Shown here: piece by piece, positions 16,300-25,042 of the stretch
Layout of the letters: every line of letters starts with the position of its first letter
How positions within the stretch are numbered: the first letter of the stretch is position 1
NCBI RefSeq assembly: GCF_002871005.1
Contig: NZ_PHSN01000024.1
Coordinates: 1 to 64,000, forward strand
Source: Acidimangrovimonas sediminis
GTDB lineage: Bacteria; Pseudomonadota; Alphaproteobacteria; Rhodobacterales; Rhodobacteraceae
Length of the DNA: 64,000 nt
Direction: 5' to 3'
Notes under the pieces: generated by a model
The model's input: the letters and a program-made list of their open reading frames with translations, nothing else
The model's database searches: none
What the model was told of the DNA's origin: nothing
Made by a program: the position numbers and the translations under genes

Positions 16300-17607
16300 T
16301 CAGGCGGCCCAGAGATCCTCGGTCCACAGCATGTCGGAAGTGACGTCGGACGCCGACAGCATCGTCTCGGCACCCAGCGTGGAATCGCTCAGACCACCGC
16401 CCCAGCCGTAGCTGTCGTCGTAGTACGGACCGCTGACGCCGAGGAAGGTGTTGTCGTGGATGTCGTCACCGAGCGAGGCCATCTGGTACGAGGTGTACTC
16501 GTTGGCGATCGTCATCCCCGCGGCCGGCGAACCGTTGCGGTAATATTCGCTGTCGCCGGTCTCGAACAGCGTGTTGCCGTAGGCCGAGATGTACTGCGAC
16601 TTGTCGAAGTACATGTTGACGCTGAAGTCGTCGTAGGCCGTGTTGTTGGCGAAGACGACGTTGGTCGAGGACAGAGCACCGAACCCTTCGCCATAGTTGT
16701 CGAAGGAATAGTTGCCGGTGACGTTGGAATCGGACACGAGATCGACGCCGATCGCCTGCGCCCAGCCCGAGCTCGCGCTGCGCGACTCGTTCTCCAGCAC
16801 GGTGTCATGCACGACGTTGCCCGAGATCGTGATGTTCGAGGCGATGCCCGGCTGGTCGGCGCCGGCGTAGATGCCGCCGCGCTGGGTATCGTGCACGAGG
16901 TTGTCGAGGATCTGCACGTTGCTGGCGTCCCAGACGCCGATGCCGGTGCGGCTTGCATTCTCGACTTCGAAGCCCTGGAAGACCACGTTCGAGGCGGTGA
17001 TCGACACCAGGTCGGTGTTGCTCCCGGTGCCCGAGCCGTCGATGACCGGGTGTTCGCCCGGATAGGCCTTGATCGTCAGCGGCGCGTCGGCGGTGCCGCC
17101 TTGCCAGATGTTGACCTGCCCCTGGTAGGTCCCGCCCCGAACGAGGATCGTGTCGCCGGCATGCGCCTGGCTGATCGCCGCGTTGAGCGTCGCCAGCGGA
17201 TCCGAAGCCGTCCCCGCCCCGTTGTCGTTGCCATCGGTCGCAACGATGAAGGTGGCACTGTTGATCAGCGACTGGTCCGCGGCGGACAGGCCGCTTGTGG
17301 TGCTGGTCGTGGTGCTGGTCGTGGTGCTGGTGGCTGCGGTGGTCGTGTCCGCGGCCGTCGTCGTGCTGGTGTCGACGGTCGAGGTGGTCGCGCTGTCGGT
17401 GGTGAGCGCCGCGCTGCTGGAGCTTTCGCCCAGCATCGAGGTGATGGAACCCGTGTCGACGGTTGTCGTGTCGGCCGTCGTGCCGGAACTCGTGTCAGTT
17501 GTGGTATCGGTCGTCGTGCTCGTGTCCACGGTCGAGGTGGTCGAGCTGCTCGAACCGAAGTTGAAGTGGTCTGCGTGGTTGTACCAGTGATGCCAGGATC
17601 TGGCCAT
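16300..17607 (-). CDS. Parallel beta-helix protein with Ser/Thr-rich N-terminus
   Basis: A 435-aa protein. Residues about 18-112 are almost entirely Ser, Thr, Asp and Ala in TTTST-like repeats. From about 118 it is a right-handed parallel beta-helix, with DGNDNGAGTASDPLATLNAAI, GDTILVRGGTYQGQV and repeated N-x-V/I turns, as in pectate-lyase-like and epimerase-like polysaccharide enzymes. No Sec signal peptide is visible. The acidic, hydrophobic C-terminus ending DMLWTEDLWAA would fit type I secretion, and a type I exporter lies at 36375-39985. Its helix is clearly related to the next gene (18045-19109). It may bind or process the exopolysaccharide; substrate is not known. ATG follows CAGGAGAAACTGAGA. 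Confidence 0.75.
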   Translation of the reverse strand: MARSWHHWYNHADHFNFGSSSSTTSTVDTSTTTDTTTDTSSGTTADTTTVDTGSITSMLGESSSSAALTTDSATTSTVDTSTTTAADTTTAATSTTTSTTTSTTSGLSAADQSLINSATFIVATDGNDNGAGTASDPLATLNAAISQAHAGDTILVRGGTYQGQVNIWQGGTADAPLTIKAYPGEHPVIDGSGTGSNTDLVSITASNVVFQGFEVENASRTGIGVWDASNVQILDNLVHDTQRGGIYAGADQPGIASNITISGNVVHDTVLENESRSASSGWAQAIGVDLVSDSNVTGNYSFDNYGEGFGALSSTNVVFANNTAYDDFSVNMYFDKSQYISAYGNTLFETGDSEYYRNGSPAAGMTIANEYTSYQMASLGDDIHDNTFLGVSGPYYDDSYGWGGGLSDSTLGAETMLSASDVTSDMLWTEDLWAA

Positions 17608-18044
17608 TCTCAGTTTCTCCTGCGGAATAGGGAGAAGCGGTGTCAGCGCTTCTCCACGACATTAAGGGCGAACGCGCCCGAACCTTGGAAGAACTGCCGA
17701 CCTGCCTAGTCGTCGGGTGAAGGCAGGGTAAAGACTGCGAGGCGCACCCACGATGCCGTGGGTGCGGTTCCGCCGAAACTGCTGCGCGCAGACGGCGGAG
17801 CGGGGCCGACCTATACCTGCGTGACAGGGGGCGCTCTTTTGCGCACTTGACAAGTTTGAACGAACAAGACCCCAAAATGTGCAAACCGCCCCTACATGAC
17901 GTAGTTCCGTGTTACGAAAAGACTACATCAAGGGGGTGATCCCGGTCCAGATTCTCGCTCGGGTTTCGCTGCAGAAACCGGGGCCCCGATCCGGCGGGGC
18001 CACGCAAACGCCGCCAAGGCGCATCGGCCAGGCCCCGGAGGGCA
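17608..18044. other. Region between the two beta-helix genes
   Basis: About 440 bp with no gene. It contains a 5'-UTR hairpin of the downstream gene at 17631-17655 and a nearly palindromic cluster of GTAG/CTAC half-sites at about 17892-17930 (TGACGTAGT and ACTACATCA 16 bp apart). The half-site cluster could be an operator for the 17607 promoter. A GC stem at 17982-18001 lies 44 bp beyond the stop of the upstream beta-helix gene and may terminate it. Confidence 0.45.
17631..17655 (-). promoter_or_regulatory. 5'-UTR hairpin upstream of the beta-helix gene
   Basis: A perfect 9-bp inverted repeat GGAGAAGCG / CGCTTCTCC with a 7-nt loop, ending about 24 nt before the ATG at 17607. Its 5' arm copies the start of the gene's own ribosome binding site (GGAGAAAC). 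Translation control or a leader stability element is possible; neither is shown. Confidence 0.5.
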
Positions 18045-19109
18045 TCAGCAGCGGATGACCGCGCCGCAATAATCGGATTTCGCCGGCCGGATCCGGATCA
18101 CCCGGGCGATCCGTGCAAGCAGCTGGTCGACCGGCATCCGCGAAACGATCTCGTTGGGTGTGATCCAGCTGTCGCTCAGCCCGCCGCCGGCGCCGTAATA
18201 GGCGTAGTGCGGCCTGTCGACACCGATCAGCGTGTTGCCCTGCACCACGATCCTTGTCGAGGGCAGCATCAGGCGGGTGTATTCGTTGGCGATCAGGATG
18301 CCGTGTGCCGGCCGGCCGGCACGGTAGAAATGGCCGTCGCCGGTGGTGAAGACGATGTTCTCGCGCACCTCCGTCTCGGGCGCGTTGTCGAGGTAGATGT
18401 TGACGCTGAAATTGTCGGAGACGACGTTGCGCCGGATTGTGGCCCCGCGAGTCGACAGCGCGCCGATGCCTTCGCAATAGTTCCTCTCGACCAGGTTCTG
18501 TTCCACCAGCGTGCCGTCCGACAGGTCGACCGCGATCGCCCGCGCCCAGCCTCCGGCCCAGGCCCGGGCGGCGTTCTCGCGGCAGTTGGAATAGATCCGG
18601 TTGCCGGCGATGCGGTTGTACCCCGACAGGCGCGCGCGCTCGGCGCCGACCCAGATCCCGGCGCGGCGGCTTCCGGTGACGGTGTTGGCAAGGATCGTCA
18701 CGTCCCAGGTGTGCCAGGCGCTGATGCCGCTGCGCGAGGCGTTCACCACCGCGAAGCCGACGAAGCGAAGATGCGATCCGATCAGTGTGACCAGATCGCT
18801 GTTTGCGGGCGACCCGGTACCGTCGAAGGTGACGGTGCCGGGTCTTGCCGGCCGGATCGTGATCGGCGCGCCGGTCTTGCCGCTGGCGCGGAACCGCTGC
18901 GGCCCGCGATAGGTGCCGGGCGCGACCAGCACGGTATCCCCGGGCCGCGCGATCCGGGCCGCGTCGGCAAGGCTGCCGACCGGCGCTGATGCGGATCCCG
19001 ACGCCCAGGACTTGCCCCCCGGCGCGACGTAGAGCGTTCGGGCGGGCACATTCGTCGCGAGCATCGGCATTGTCACGGAGACGGCAAGAAGAAGAGCAAG
19101 CCGGATCAT
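18045..19109 (-). CDS. Secreted parallel beta-helix protein (polysaccharide enzyme-like)
   Basis: A 354-aa protein with a Sec-type signal peptide (MIRLALLLAVSVTMPMLATNVPA, cleavage probably after VPA), then TLYVAPGGKSWASGSASAPV and GDTVLVAPGTYRGPQRF. This is the start of a right-handed beta-helix of the pectate lyase/epimerase type. The stretch from SRSGISAW through YGAGGGLSDSWI aligns by eye with the neighbouring 435-aa protein, including IGALS, NFSVN-x-Y, TGDG and IANEYT, so the two are paralogues. Expected location is the periplasm or outside. It follows the glycosyltransferase operon (19138 onward) closely, so it may trim or modify the exopolysaccharide. Start ATG at 19109 is chosen because it begins the signal peptide. 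Confidence 0.75.
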   Translation of the reverse strand: MIRLALLLAVSVTMPMLATNVPARTLYVAPGGKSWASGSASAPVGSLADAARIARPGDTVLVAPGTYRGPQRFRASGKTGAPITIRPARPGTVTFDGTGSPANSDLVTLIGSHLRFVGFAVVNASRSGISAWHTWDVTILANTVTGSRRAGIWVGAERARLSGYNRIAGNRIYSNCRENAARAWAGGWARAIAVDLSDGTLVEQNLVERNYCEGIGALSTRGATIRRNVVSDNFSVNIYLDNAPETEVRENIVFTTGDGHFYRAGRPAHGILIANEYTRLMLPSTRIVVQGNTLIGVDRPHYAYYGAGGGLSDSWITPNEIVSRMPVDQLLARIARVIRIRPAKSDYCGAVIRC

Positions 19110-19137
19110 CGGTCCCTCTGGCACAGGCTGTATCGTA

Positions 19138-20535
19138 TCACGCACTCTCCTTCGAAAGCGCGCGGGTCAGCATCGGGCCCTTGCGGAGCCGCGGTTTCGT
19201 CTGGGCGCTGGCCAGGCAGGCGGCGACGTTCCGCCTCCACCGCTCGCGCAGCACCTCCGGCGCGTAGCGGGCCAGCGCCCAGTTCCGTGCCGCGCGCGCG
19301 ATCGGCGCGCGGTCGATCCGTCCCTCCCTCAGCGCGGCCAGGATCCGCGCCAGATCCTCGGCGCCCTCCCAGGCAAGCACGTTGGTGCCGGGGGTCAGCC
19401 CCATTCCCTCGAGCGCCGAGGCATGCGCCAGCACCAGCGTGCCGTTCAGCGCCGCGACGATGATCTTGGTCTTGACGCCGCCCGGGGTCACCGCCGGCAC
19501 CACCAGCGTCTCATAGCCCTGCAGGGCGGTGTCGAGGTCGTCGATATAGCCCCGCACCCGGATCGCTCCGGACAGGGCGGCGGCCTGCTGGGCGGTAGCG
19601 GTGCCGATCACGTCGAGCGTGAAATCCCCGATCCCCCGGGCCCTGAGCGCCGGGATCACCTGCCCGTCGAACTGACGCAACGCCACGAGATTCGGCCCGT
19701 AGTCGAGCCCGCCGAGGAACACCGCCTCGCGCGCGCGGCGCCTTTCGTCCGGGGCGCGTGCGGGGCCGGCCACCGCCATCGGCGTGTCGGTCACCGGCCG
19801 GCCGCTGCGGGCGGCAAGCGCGGCGGCCTCGGCCTCGCTCACCAGCGTGGTAAGGTCGGCCAACCGCGCGACCGCGGCCTCGCGCCGGGCAAGGATGCGC
19901 GATTCCCGGCGCAGGATCAGCGGCTGCACCTGCCGGGCGACCTGCACCAGTCGCCGGATCAGCGGCGCGGAATGGTAGCCGAACAGGTTGTCCGTCCGCT
20001 TCCCCGCCCCGGCGAGATAGCCGTAGCGCTCTGACAGCAGATCATCGAGATCGGCGATCCACGGAAGGCCCGACCGCGCGCCGTAGCCCGCGGTGCGGAC
20101 CATGTCGGTGATCACCAGATCATAGCCGTTCCAGGCCACCAGATCCGCCACGATGCGGTGCGCCCGGCTGCTGTCGTAGAGCGCCTCGTTGATCGCGCGC
20201 CGCCCCAGCGCCAGCGCCAGCACGCCGTTCACCAGCAGTTCGAGCGCGGTCGGCAACGGCAGCCTCAGGTAGACCGCGCCGTCGTTCGGGTCGGGGCCCG
20301 GCCCCGAAGAGCTTCCGAAATGGCACAGCGTGACCTTGTGGCCGAGCGCGGTCAGGCTGTCGACGACGGTCCGCAGAACCATCTTGCGGCCCGACATCCG
20401 CCCCCGCGGATCGCGGGTGCAGACCATCAGGATACGCAGCGACCGACCCGGATCCTGCGCCACCGCAAGGGGCACCTCCCCCGCCGCGCCCGGCCCCCGC
20501 CACGGCGCGGTCTTGTCCACATTGGCGACGTTCAT
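19138..20535 (-). CDS. Glycosyltransferase (GT4-like), exopolysaccharide synthesis
   Basis: A 465-aa protein with a two-domain GT-B layout: LRILMVCTRDPRGRMSGRK near residue 33 at the start of the acceptor half, and in the donor half VFLGGLDYGPNLVALRQF and LDVIGTA. A segment GGVKTKIIVAALNGTLVLA replaces the usual E-x7-E region of GT4 enzymes (ETLVVPAVTPGGVKTKI), as in GT4 relatives that lack the canonical pair. Cytoplasmic, adding sugars to a lipid-linked repeat unit. The ATG at 20535 follows GCGAGGAGCATCGA and overlaps the stop of the preceding glycosyltransferase by 4 bp (ATGA), so the two are co-translated. Confidence 0.78.
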   Translation of the reverse strand: MNVANVDKTAPWRGPGAAGEVPLAVAQDPGRSLRILMVCTRDPRGRMSGRKMVLRTVVDSLTALGHKVTLCHFGSSSGPGPDPNDGAVYLRLPLPTALELLVNGVLALALGRRAINEALYDSSRAHRIVADLVAWNGYDLVITDMVRTAGYGARSGLPWIADLDDLLSERYGYLAGAGKRTDNLFGYHSAPLIRRLVQVARQVQPLILRRESRILARREAAVARLADLTTLVSEAEAAALAARSGRPVTDTPMAVAGPARAPDERRRAREAVFLGGLDYGPNLVALRQFDGQVIPALRARGIGDFTLDVIGTATAQQAAALSGAIRVRGYIDDLDTALQGYETLVVPAVTPGGVKTKIIVAALNGTLVLAHASALEGMGLTPGTNVLAWEGAEDLARILAALREGRIDRAPIARAARNWALARYAPEVLRERWRRNVAACLASAQTKPRLRKGPMLTRALSKESA

Positions 20536-21977
20536 TCGATGCTCCTCGCATCCGGGGCGGGGCGAACCGATTGCCGGATCAGGCCCAGAAGGCGCTCGGC
20601 GTTGCGGCACTGGTCGAATTCCGCCTCGACGAGGCGGCGCCCGGCCTGCGCCATCCGCGTGGCACCCTGCGGGTCGGCGTGGATCGACGAGATGGCGCGC
20701 ATCAGCCCGGGGATATCGTTCATCTCGAACAGCAGGCCGGTCTCGCCGTCGCGGACGATCTCGGGGATGCCGGTCAGCCGTGTCGCCACCACCGGAAGCC
20801 CGTGCGAGAACGCCTCGACGATCACGGTCGGCAGGCCTTCTGTCTGGTTGCGCGCCCCGATCCGGCTGGGCACCACCAGGACCGAGGCTGCCCGCATCGC
20901 TTCCTGCACCGTCTCGTTGCGCTGGCGACCGTGGAAGGTGACATGGCGCCGGATCGGCAGGGTCGTGGCCAGCTTCTCAAGCCGCTTGCGCTCGGGCCCG
21001 TCGCCGAGGATGTCGAGCTGCCAATCCTTCAGGGCCAGCCGCGACATCGCCCGTAGCAGCAGATCCACGCCCTTGCGCTCTTCGAGCGAGCCGACGTAGA
21101 GCAGCCGGAAAGGCGCGCGCCCGCGCGGCGCCGGCAGCGGCGCGGCGCCGGGATAGGTGCCGACGTGGATCACCTCCGGCGGGTGCGCGGCAAGTGCCGG
21201 CACGTGGCGCAGGATGAACGCCTTGTTGTAATCGCTGATCGTGCGCACGAAGGCCGCCTCCGGCAGTTTCTCGGCCAGCAGCGCTTGGGTCTCGAACAGG
21301 TCGTGCGCATGGCTCGACAGGCTGAACGGGATGCCGGTCATGCGATGCGCGATCCAGGCCGCCGTGGTCGGATGCCCGGCATAGGCGGCATGCACGTGAT
21401 CCGCGCCCCAGCGCCGAAGCTCATCGGCGATGCGCAGGGACTTCGGCAGGATGAAGAACGACTTGAGCAGCATCGACGGATCGTGGCGACAGCCGCGCAG
21501 GATATCCTTCACGATCCGGCGCAGCCTGCCGTCGCGCCCGCGCAGACCGCGCCAGAGCGAGGCCAGCACCTCGGTCGACATCAGGTAGGGGTAATCCGTC
21601 GCCCAACCCAGGGTCGGGCGGGCGAAATCGTGCACCGTGTCGCGCTGGTTGAAATGGGTGAGGTGAAAGATCCTCACGTCGCAATCCAGCGCGCTGAGAT
21701 CCATCACGTCGCGCATGATGAAGGTTTCCGTGGTCTTCGGAAACTCGGTCACGATCATGGCAAGCTTCAGGCGCCGGGCCGGAGCCGCCTTCGCAAGCGG
21801 GGCCGGGCGCGCCTGTGACGAAGTCGGCGTGTCAGCCCCCGTGTTGGCCCCCGCGTTCGCCCCTGTGCCAGCCCCCGGGCCGGTCTCGGGCGTGGCGCCC
21901 GGACGTGGCATCGCCCCGGCCCGGCGCACCTCGCCGGGGCTGCCCGCGGGGCTGCGGGCGTAAGTCCCTGTCGCCAT
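20532..21977 (-). CDS. Glycosyltransferase family 4, exopolysaccharide synthesis
   Basis: A 481-aa protein. The first ~65 residues are a low-complexity Gly/Ala/Pro-rich tail. The GT-B core then starts at LKLAMIVTEFPKTTETFIMRD, with VHAAYAGHPTTAAWIAHRM in the acceptor half. The donor half has LLYVGSLEERKGVDLLLRAM and the retaining GT4 signature EGLPTVIVEAFSHGLPVVAT. It probably adds one sugar of the repeat unit on the cytoplasmic face. It starts 3 bp after the polymerase/chain-length gene ends and overlaps the next glycosyltransferase. The unusual N-terminal extension may not be part of the mature fold; an internal start near the core is possible. Confidence 0.85.
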   Translation of the reverse strand: MATGTYARSPAGSPGEVRRAGAMPRPGATPETGPGAGTGANAGANTGADTPTSSQARPAPLAKAAPARRLKLAMIVTEFPKTTETFIMRDVMDLSALDCDVRIFHLTHFNQRDTVHDFARPTLGWATDYPYLMSTEVLASLWRGLRGRDGRLRRIVKDILRGCRHDPSMLLKSFFILPKSLRIADELRRWGADHVHAAYAGHPTTAAWIAHRMTGIPFSLSSHAHDLFETQALLAEKLPEAAFVRTISDYNKAFILRHVPALAAHPPEVIHVGTYPGAAPLPAPRGRAPFRLLYVGSLEERKGVDLLLRAMSRLALKDWQLDILGDGPERKRLEKLATTLPIRRHVTFHGRQRNETVQEAMRAASVLVVPSRIGARNQTEGLPTVIVEAFSHGLPVVATRLTGIPEIVRDGETGLLFEMNDIPGLMRAISSIHADPQGATRMAQAGRRLVEAEFDQCRNAERLLGLIRQSVRPAPDARSIE

Positions 21978-21979
21978 GG

Positions 21980-24547
21980 TTACGCCCCCTCGCCGCGGCG
22001 GGCCGGCTGATGCGAGGGCAGCGCCCGCGCGAAGATGGTGAACAGCAGGATCAGCAGTGCCGCGACCACGGCGCTGGCCACCGCCGACGTGGCGATCCTG
22101 AGCGCAGCAGACGGCCCCACCGGATTGCCCTCGGCCGGGCGCTCGTCGGCGACCTCGACCACGGGCGAAACCTCCTTGCGGAAGGCTGACTCGATCATCC
22201 GCGCATCGCGCTCCTTCACCAGCAGAGACAGGCTGTTGTTGAGCTCGGAGATCCGGGTCTCGACCGGTTGCAGCGCCAGCGTCCTGGCCAGCGCCCCCGC
22301 GTCGTCACCCTTGGACTGCGGCGCGGCGTCCTCGGTCGTCCCGTTCGAGATCTTCTGCAGCCGGACCTCGGCCGCAGTCCCGGGCGCGGCGGTCCTGAGC
22401 AGCGTTTCGCGTTCACGCGAAAGCGCCGCCAGCTTGGTCCGAAGGTCTGCGATGCGGCCATCGAAGAAGCCTTGCGAATCCTGTTCGAAGAGGCTCCGGC
22501 GGCGGTCGAGATAGGCTGCGACCTGGGTGTTGAGCAGGAGGTCCGCCACCGCCGGATCGACGCTGCGGGCCGAGACGGTCACCATCGTCGCGCCCTGCAC
22601 CCGGGTCACGCGGAACGCGTCCGACACCTGATCCGCGGTCATCCGCTTGGGCATTCCCGCCGCCGTGTTCGCGGCCGTATTCGTGGCCGTCTCCATGGCC
22701 TTGTCTGCGGACTTGTCTGCGGTCGGGGCATCGCCCGCCCCCAGGTCGCCCGAGGGCCAGACGGTCGCCGCGGTCTGGACGTAGAGGTCATGCGCCGTCA
22801 GCAGCCGCATCTCGGTGAAGAGGGCGTTGTCGAGGGTCATCATGACGTTCGCCCCCCAGTCGCGCCGCTGCTCGCCAGGGGCAACGGGGAAGTATTCGCG
22901 CCCGAAGCGGTAGATCAGCGTGGTCTGCGCCTCGAAACTGCGCGGCGTCCGGTTCACCTGCCACAGCCCGATGCCGGCACCGGCCAGCGCGAAGATCAGG
23001 ATGACGGGCCAGCTGCGCGCCAGCAGACCGGTAACGGAAAAGACAAAGTCGCGATCGTTGTTCATGGAAGGTCTCCTGGAAGCGAGGGAGGAAGAATCCG
23101 CCGCCGCGCCAAGGCGGACGGCAGACCAGGCCGAGAACAGCAGCGCCACGTCGAGCCAGAGAAACCTCTGGTAGGCGCCGTGCAGGAAGGTCGAGGTGAA
23201 GAGAAAGCCCGCGGTGCTGAGCACGATCGCGGCTACCAGCGCGGCGGCGTCGCGCTGCCCCTCGGCCAGCAGACGGCGCCGTGCCCGGAGGGCGAGCACC
23301 AGCGCGGTGCCCACGAGCAGCGCGAAGAGGCCGAGGCCCAGCAGTCCGCCTTCGGCCAGCGTCTCGAGATAGAGGTTGTGCGCCTCGCCCGGGGCGCCCG
23401 GGTCCAGCCCGTGTCGCCGCGCGATCTCGGGGTAGAGGCTCTTGAACTGGCCGATGCCGACGCCCATCAGCGGGTTCTCGGTGAACATGTAAAGGGCGGC
23501 GCGGATCACCGACAGGCGTTCGGCCAGCGCCGGGTCGGGCACGAATTGCCCGCCGGTCAGCAGCGACCAGCCTGCCTGCCACATCTGCGACACCCGCTCG
23601 AGATACGCCGCCGGCAGCACGACCGCGGCCAAGCCCCCCAGCGCCACGGCGCCGGTCCCGAGGTACAGCGCCGAACGGCGCCCCCCGAGCCACAGCACGG
23701 CAAGGACACCGACACCGACACCGGCCATCCCGACCAACGCACCGCGCGAATAGGTGAAGACGGTGGTGACCAGGACCGCCAGAACCCCCGCCACGGCCAG
23801 CGCCCGCACCGCCCTGCCCCGCCCGATCACCGAAAAGACGGCGACAAGCGGCAACCCGAGAACCAGGAGCTGTCCGTAGAAATTCGCATCCGGCAGCGGC
23901 CCGGTCAGGCGCCAGCCGTCCGACTGGCCGACCACGATCTGCCGCGTCACCGCGTTGGCGAAGCCGCCGAAGCTGTGCTCGAACCCGTGGGTCGCGTACT
24001 GGACGACCGACAGCGCCGCGATCAGCCCGATCGCCGCAGCCGCCGCGGCCACCGTGGCGCGCAGTCGGGGCAGCGTGGTCAGGAACCCGGCGAAGATCAC
24101 CAGGATCAGCAGGTCCTTCGACAGCTCCACCACCGCCGCGCGTGCAAGCTCCGTGTCCGGCGCCGCGCCCATCGACCAGGCCCGCCCGAAGAGATAGAGC
24201 GCGACCGGCGGCAGCACGACAAGCGCGCCCTCGGGCCGCTCGTGCCCGACCGCAAGGCGCAGCAGCAGGAGCAGCAGAAGCAGGGGCACCAGCGTCGCAC
24301 CGATCGGCGGCAGATGCCACGTGTCGGTGGCCACGTCGGCTGCGTTGGAAAAGACGATCGCGGCATAGGCGGCAACCAGCACGGTGGGCCGCATGAAGCC
24401 AACCCAGACCACGCCCGCGCCCAGGACGAGGACAAGCGCATCGGGCGCGCCGATGGCGGCCATGACCCCGGCTGCAACCAACAGGACGAGTGCCAGAAAA
24501 GGTGACGCAAGGGCCGGCTGCGCCAGCCCGGTTTCCCGAGAATACAT
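21980..24547 (-). CDS. Polysaccharide polymerase (O-antigen ligase-like) joined in frame to a Wzz/GumC chain-length protein
   Basis: One uninterrupted frame encodes two proteins' worth of sequence. Residues about 15-480 have 10 or more membrane segments and the Wzy_C/O-antigen ligase region (ENPLMGVGIGQFKSLYPEIA then EAHNLYLETLAEGGLLGLGL). Residues 495-855 look like a Wzz/GumC-type chain-length regulator: a membrane segment in LARSWPVILIFALAGAGIGL, a periplasmic part with a coiled coil, and a second membrane segment near the end. No kinase domain follows. An internal ATG at 23065 has a strong site (CCAGGAGACCTTCC) directly before it and begins exactly where a free Wzz would, so it may also be made separately. 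The main start is taken as ATG 24547 (GGTGGAAGGGAA before it); TTG at 24601 and ATG at 24562 are possible. Confidence 0.75.
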   Translation of the reverse strand: MYSRETGLAQPALASPFLALVLLVAAGVMAAIGAPDALVLVLGAGVVWVGFMRPTVLVAAYAAIVFSNAADVATDTWHLPPIGATLVPLLLLLLLLRLAVGHERPEGALVVLPPVALYLFGRAWSMGAAPDTELARAAVVELSKDLLILVIFAGFLTTLPRLRATVAAAAAAIGLIAALSVVQYATHGFEHSFGGFANAVTRQIVVGQSDGWRLTGPLPDANFYGQLLVLGLPLVAVFSVIGRGRAVRALAVAGVLAVLVTTVFTYSRGALVGMAGVGVGVLAVLWLGGRRSALYLGTGAVALGGLAAVVLPAAYLERVSQMWQAGWSLLTGGQFVPDPALAERLSVIRAALYMFTENPLMGVGIGQFKSLYPEIARRHGLDPGAPGEAHNLYLETLAEGGLLGLGLFALLVGTALVLALRARRRLLAEGQRDAAALVAAIVLSTAGFLFTSTFLHGAYQRFLWLDVALLFSAWSAVRLGAAADSSSLASRRPSMNNDRDFVFSVTGLLARSWPVILIFALAGAGIGLWQVNRTPRSFEAQTTLIYRFGREYFPVAPGEQRRDWGANVMMTLDNALFTEMRLLTAHDLYVQTAATVWPSGDLGAGDAPTADKSADKAMETATNTAANTAAGMPKRMTADQVSDAFRVTRVQGATMVTVSARSVDPAVADLLLNTQVAAYLDRRRSLFEQDSQGFFDGRIADLRTKLAALSRERETLLRTAAPGTAAEVRLQKISNGTTEDAAPQSKGDDAGALARTLALQPVETRISELNNSLSLLVKERDARMIESAFRKEVSPVVEVADERPAEGNPVGPSAALRIATSAVASAVVAALLILLFTIFARALPSHQPARRGEGA

Positions 24548-25042
24548 TTCCCTTCCACCCATGCGAAATGTCCGTTCCGCTAAATCTTCCGGACCTGTCA
24601 ATTCATCTTTCTTTCAGGATCCGGCGGGTTCTCCGTGGAAATCACGTCGACGCCGGCCCTGCTCTTCCTGGTCGCCGAACCGGGCGACAGAAAGAATCGA
24701 TCAATACCGCTAATCAGAATACATATGAATTGCGAATTGAATAGATAAAATATTTTTCCCGCAAAAAAGCCGCGGCAAACACCACTGTGACTGCCTCACC
24801 GCGGCAGCGCGCCGGAGGCTGAAGGATTAGCCGCAAAGTGGGAAACAAACTGTTCGAAGGCAAAGCTTTACAACGATAAATCAATGGATTTTCAGGCGCA
24901 GCAGGCGTGCTGCACCTGCGCAAAATCCTTGGGCCGTTGATCGCCATCAATGAAATTCCGCGATTCTTTTACGAAACGTTAGCCAAGCGAGCGTGCTGCC
25001 AGTCTCGCGATCGTAGGGTGCTGCCGCCAGGGGGTGACTGAA
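24548..25042. other. AT-rich divergent promoter region of the exopolysaccharide locus
   Basis: About 490 bp between the leftward polymerase operon and the rightward ExoY-like operon. It is clearly more AT-rich than its neighbours and should hold both promoters. The most obvious structure is a long interrupted inverted repeat at 24886-24928. No open frame on either strand is convincing as a gene. Confidence 0.5.
24886..24928. repeat. Interrupted inverted repeat in the divergent promoter region
   Basis: Outer arms GGATTTT (24886-24892) and AAAATCC (24922-24928), and inner arms GCGCAG (24896-24901) and CTGCGC (24916-24921), with a 3-nt bulge on the left. The loop itself contains CAG/CTG complementarity. 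It could act as a bidirectional terminator/insulator or as a regulator site. Confidence 0.5.

Noticed and set aside
22268-24505. 745-codon plus-strand frame opposite the polymerase gene
   Set aside because: Low-complexity, highly charged product with no domain; shadow of the minus-strand membrane protein.
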